DNA of 64,000 nt, from the NCBI GenBank assembly GCA_003833075.1, contig RIAY01000002.1, positions 287,538-351,537 of the forward strand, given 5' to 3'. The translations under genes and the position numbers were made by a program. The notes beneath the pieces are model-generated. The model saw only the letters and a program-made list of their open reading frames with translations. It was not told the origin of the DNA and ran no database searches. This DNA comes from Muribaculaceae bacterium Isolate-036 (Harlan). GTDB lineage: Bacteria; Bacteroidota; Bacteroidia; Bacteroidales; Muribaculaceae. Below are positions 61,085-64,000 of the stretch, piece by piece (the stretch's first letter is position 1; every line of letters starts with the position of its first letter).

Positions 61085-61888
61085 ATGAAACGTTTTAAAT
61101 ATACCCCTTTGTGGTTGCTTCTTTCGGTTGCCTTGTCTGTAATTGTTACAATATCTTTTATGGAAGATATAAGGATAGGGGAGTGGACTGTGAAAAAGGC
61201 GCCGATAAAAGAATTTATTCTTCAAGATAATAAATTCGATTTACTTGCAGACTCTGATATAAACGCATCGGATTCGGCGGAGATTGTGGGTGGTGTGTCG
61301 GCAGATGAAGTCGTCAAGACTGATTCTCTTCCGCAAAATCTTTTTATATTCGGAGATTCAATGACGTTTAATCTTGCATTGAGACTTGCGCAGTATGCAC
61401 GTCAGAACGGTCATGTGATCCATTCTGTAAATTGGGATTCGAGCAATACAAAAATATGGGCTGAGCATGACACGCTCAGATATTATATCGACAAATACCG
61501 TCCGACACAGATTTTCATATCATTGGGAAGTAATGAAATGTACTTCAGGAATCCGGAGACACGTGCGCCGTATGTAAAAAAGATCCTTGAGGTCATTGAT
61601 ACTATTCCTTATGTTTGGATCGGACCTCCTAATTGGAAAGAGGATACCGGTATTAACGATATGCTGCAGCGCATTTGCAAAAAAGGAGCTTTTTTCCGGT
61701 CTGAGGGGATGGAATTTAAGCGTAAGAAAGATAATATCCACCCGACACGGGAAAGTTCATCGTTATGGGTAGACAGTATAATGCGGTGGATTCCGAAATC
61801 CTCGCATCCTTTCATAGTGGAGATGCCGTCAGATTCCATTGGAAAGGTTAATCCTAATATAGTTTTCCTGAAAGCACTCAATAAATAA
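61085..61888 (+). CDS. SGNH/GDSL hydrolase with N-terminal membrane anchor
   Basis: A 267-residue protein with an N-terminal helix (WLLLSVALSVIVTISFM), probably with the rest in the periplasm. The SGNH blocks are visible: block I NLFIFGDSMTFNLAL near residue 90, block III FISLGSNEMYF near 142 and block V DNIHPTRES near 220, giving the Ser-Asp/His catalytic set. Together with the MBOAT protein encoded 14 bases downstream, it resembles the two-component acetylation machines in which an acyltransferase exports an acyl group and an SGNH protein transfers it to a polysaccharide or peptidoglycan. Confidence 0.87.
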   Translation: MKRFKYTPLWLLLSVALSVIVTISFMEDIRIGEWTVKKAPIKEFILQDNKFDLLADSDINASDSAEIVGGVSADEVVKTDSLPQNLFIFGDSMTFNLALRLAQYARQNGHVIHSVNWDSSNTKIWAEHDTLRYYIDKYRPTQIFISLGSNEMYFRNPETRAPYVKKILEVIDTIPYVWIGPPNWKEDTGINDMLQRICKKGAFFRSEGMEFKRKKDNIHPTRESSSLWVDSIMRWIPKSSHPFIVEMPSDSIGKVNPNIVFLKALNK

Positions 61889-61902
61889 GTTCTAAGTCTG
61901 TC

Positions 61903-63393
61903 ATGTTTGATAATCTGATCAATAACATTGAACATATATACGTCAACATAGCAGGGATGTTCAGATATGATTCCGCGGCTCCGATGTTGTTTTCCAGTGG
62001 TCTGTTCTGGATTCTATTTCTGATATTCATCCCGTTTTATGCAATGCTTAAGAAAAGCAGGATGCGTATGATTGTGTTCGTTGTTCTGTTTTCTCTTTAT
62101 TTCTATTATAAATCAAGCGGATTCTTTTTCCTGATGCTGATCGGCACATCTTTGGTCGATTGGCTTATATCCAAAGCTATATTCAGAGTGGATTCCCGTT
62201 CCGGGAAGAAGTGCCTCATGTGGTTTTCGATAATACTTTCATTATCGATTCTGGGTTACTTCAAGTATGCGAATTTCTTTTTATGGAATTGGAACCAGAT
62301 GGTACAGGGCAATTTTCAGCCGCTTGATATTATATTGCCGGTTGGTATTTCGTTTTATACTTTCCAGTCAATATCTTATGTGGTGGATGTCTACAAAGGG
62401 AAGATTGCTCCAACACGCACATGGCTTGAATATTTGTTTTTCCTGTCGTTTTTCCCGGCTCTTGTAGCAGGACCTATTGTTAGAGCTGATTATTTTCTTC
62501 CGCAAATTGAAAAAAATGCAGAGGCAACGAAAAGCGACATATACGGAGGTTTCTGGCTTATAATAGTAGGTATTGTAAAGAAGGCTCTTATTGCCGACTA
62601 TATTTCGCAATTCAATGATCTGATTTTTAATGATCCTTCATTGTATACCGGAGTTCAGGCGTTGATGGGAGTATTGGGGTACACAATGCAGATCTATTGT
62701 GATTTTTCAGGTTATTCGGATATGGCTATCGGTCTTGCGTTGATTATGGGTTTCAGATTGGGTATCAATTTTGATTCGCCATACCAGAGCAGAAATCTGA
62801 CAGAGTTTTGGCGCAGATGGCACATTTCGCTCTCATCATGGTTGCGCGATTATGTTTATATACCTCTTGGCGGCAACCGCAAAGGAACATTGCGCACTTA
62901 TATCAATAATTTCCTCACCATGCTCATAGGTGGCTTATGGCATGGTGCGGCGTGGAAATTTGTATTCTGGGGAGCGATGCATGGTTTAGGTCTTGCCGTT
63001 CACAAGGCATCGAAGCCTGTTTTAAATAAGATACCTGATAATTTCATAACTGGATTCTTGTTTTGGCTAATTACATTTGTGTATGTATCGCTTCTCTGGG
63101 TCTTTTTCAGAGCTGCGTCATTTGAGGATTCTGTACTTATAATAAATAACATATTCGTTGATTTTGAATGGAATCAGATTCCACAATTCTTTGAGGCAAG
63201 AATGGTATGGTGTGTAATGATGATCTCGCTCGTAGTTTTTCATTTCATCCCGCAGAGGTGGGCAGATGTCTGCCAGTATGCATTTATAAAGAGTCCCTGG
63301 ATTTTGAAACTTCTTATATTCCTTGGTGTCGTGCAGCTTGTAATAGAGTTTATGTCGGAAGAAGTCGCTCCTTTTATTTATTTCCAGTTTTGA
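61903..63393 (+). CDS. MBOAT-family membrane O-acyltransferase (AlgI-like)
   Basis: A 496-residue inner-membrane protein with about eleven helices. The MBOAT motif FLTMLIGGLWHGAAWKFVFWG contains the catalytic histidine, and NLTEFWRRWHISLSSWLRDYVYIPLGGNR precedes it, the other conserved block of the AlgI/PatA group. It probably moves an acyl group across the membrane to its SGNH partner. The acceptor is unknown; candidates are exopolysaccharide, O-antigen or peptidoglycan. It is the second and last gene of the pair and is followed by a terminator. Confidence 0.92.
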   Translation: MFDNLINNIEHIYVNIAGMFRYDSAAPMLFSSGLFWILFLIFIPFYAMLKKSRMRMIVFVVLFSLYFYYKSSGFFFLMLIGTSLVDWLISKAIFRVDSRSGKKCLMWFSIILSLSILGYFKYANFFLWNWNQMVQGNFQPLDIILPVGISFYTFQSISYVVDVYKGKIAPTRTWLEYLFFLSFFPALVAGPIVRADYFLPQIEKNAEATKSDIYGGFWLIIVGIVKKALIADYISQFNDLIFNDPSLYTGVQALMGVLGYTMQIYCDFSGYSDMAIGLALIMGFRLGINFDSPYQSRNLTEFWRRWHISLSSWLRDYVYIPLGGNRKGTLRTYINNFLTMLIGGLWHGAAWKFVFWGAMHGLGLAVHKASKPVLNKIPDNFITGFLFWLITFVYVSLLWVFFRAASFEDSVLIINNIFVDFEWNQIPQFFEARMVWCVMMISLVVFHFIPQRWADVCQYAFIKSPWILKLLIFLGVVQLVIEFMSEEVAPFIYFQF

Positions 63394-63461
63394 ATAAGAA
63401 AGTTGATCAATTCTAAAATTAGGGGCGTTTTTGTCACTGACATATTATATAGAAAATACGT

Positions 63462-63497
63462 TTGGGTTGGGTCATTAATGATCCGACCCAATTTTTA
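63462..63497 (+). terminator. Rho-independent terminator after the MBOAT gene
   Basis: Bases 63462-63476 pair with 63477-63491 (two G-U pairs), followed by a T run at 63492-63496. It insulates the rRNA operon from upstream transcription. Confidence 0.85.
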
Positions 63498-63608
63498 TCA
63501 AAAAAAAAGCGAAAAAATATTTTATCGGATAAATATGTGGTTTGCAGTCTTTTATCAATATTTGCGGGGATTGTTTTGAAAAAAATCGCAAATTTTTTTG
63601 TTTTAAAA

Positions 63609-63640
63609 TTTGCACGGTAAAGAAATTTGATATAACTTTG
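63609..63640 (+). promoter_or_regulatory. rRNA operon promoter
   Basis: TTTG (63609-63612) and TAACTTTG (63633-63640) are exactly 20 bases apart, a perfect consensus. A/T-rich tracts upstream (63500-63608) could act like an UP element. The predicted start is near 63647. Confidence 0.85.
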
Positions 63641-63646
63641 CACTCG

Positions 63647-63890
63647 CAAACGGGAAAAACGATGTTCTAAAACATAAAATCGGAAACCAGGAGCAACGAA
63701 CAATGACATTTTGCTACCAAGACAAGCAGCGAGACTGGAAACAGTCAAGTTGAGAGTATAAGGGAAACGAACAGTTTCCGTCAAGATTCCAACTTAATAA
63801 ACAGACGCTTGGGTCAAGACAAACAAACGTAGGCGAGACCTTCGGGTCGTGCCGAAAGTATTTTGTGAAAAATAAAATAAACAAGATATA
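63647..63890 (+). other. rRNA leader
   Basis: About 245 bases between the predicted transcript start and 16S rRNA. No protein gene is supported. It contains the small hairpin GACCTTCGGGTC (63837-63848) and would carry the 5' half of the 16S processing stem, whose partner lies outside the window. Confidence 0.6.

Positions 63891-64000
<110 letters not shown>

Overview
The window is a contiguous piece of a Bacteroidota chromosome, most likely order Bacteroidales; a gut Muribaculaceae- or Bacteroides-like organism is an inference. Support comes from the start of a 16S rRNA gene at the right edge, repeated promoters of the Bacteroidota type (TTTG, about 20 bp, then TAnnTTTG), almost no Shine-Dalgarno sequences, and lineage-typical families: PPi-dependent phosphofructokinase, DUF5686, DUF4827, DUF4250, DUF3987, a complete Bat operon, DcaP-like porin, Spi-domain protein and GH97/GH51 enzymes.

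Layout. 1-7.6 kb: end of a YbhN-type membrane protein, kdsB, pfp, a thioredoxin lipoprotein, an MFS transporter with a Spi-domain secreted protein and a small membrane protein, then convergent mdh. 7.8-17 kb: a DcaP-like porin diverges from a GH43-GH97 fusion enzyme and a GH51 arabinofuranosidase. These run straight into fdtA/fdtB-like dTDP-amino-sugar genes, a DUF4250 gene and a CYTH gene. 17-22 kb: DUF5686 barrel protein, a LysM/type-1 periplasmic-binding-fold protein and a small beta-barrel protein. 22.3-30 kb (minus): cdsA, then a tripartite RND efflux operon whose last gene is lpxA. 30.3-31.7 kb: decayed remnant of a mobile element (excisionase-like tail and broken DUF3987 gene). 31.7-34.6 kb (minus): ECF sigma factor with a four-helix membrane partner, a CPBP protease and mtnN.

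34.7-47.3 kb: housekeeping genes: threonylcarbamoyl-AMP synthase, BASS-type transporter, FeoB-associated-like peptide, topB, mazG, DHH phosphoesterase, DUF4827 lipoprotein, glmM, sppA, lpxK, purine nucleoside phosphorylase and thiL. 47.6-57 kb: full Bat (aerotolerance) operon of MoxR ATPase, DUF58, a membrane protein, BatA, BatB, BatC, a short BatD-like protein, BatD and BatE. 57-63.4 kb: small HTH protein, UspA protein with an extra N-terminal domain, mutS2, and an SGNH hydrolase/MBOAT pair with its own promoter. 63.5-64 kb: terminator, strong rRNA promoter, leader and the first ~110 bases of 16S rRNA.

Envelope biology dominates: lipid A and KDO (kdsB, lpxA, lpxK), phospholipid synthesis (cdsA), efflux, surface acylation, outer-membrane proteins and stress modules. 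I found no CRISPR array, tRNA gene, intact insertion sequence or clear anti-phage system. The least ordinary points are lpxA inside an RND efflux operon, the join between pentosan-degrading enzymes and amino-sugar synthesis genes with a repeat-rich leader, a palindromic -7 element between mtnN and the tsaC-like gene, and the ECF/membrane-protein pair.
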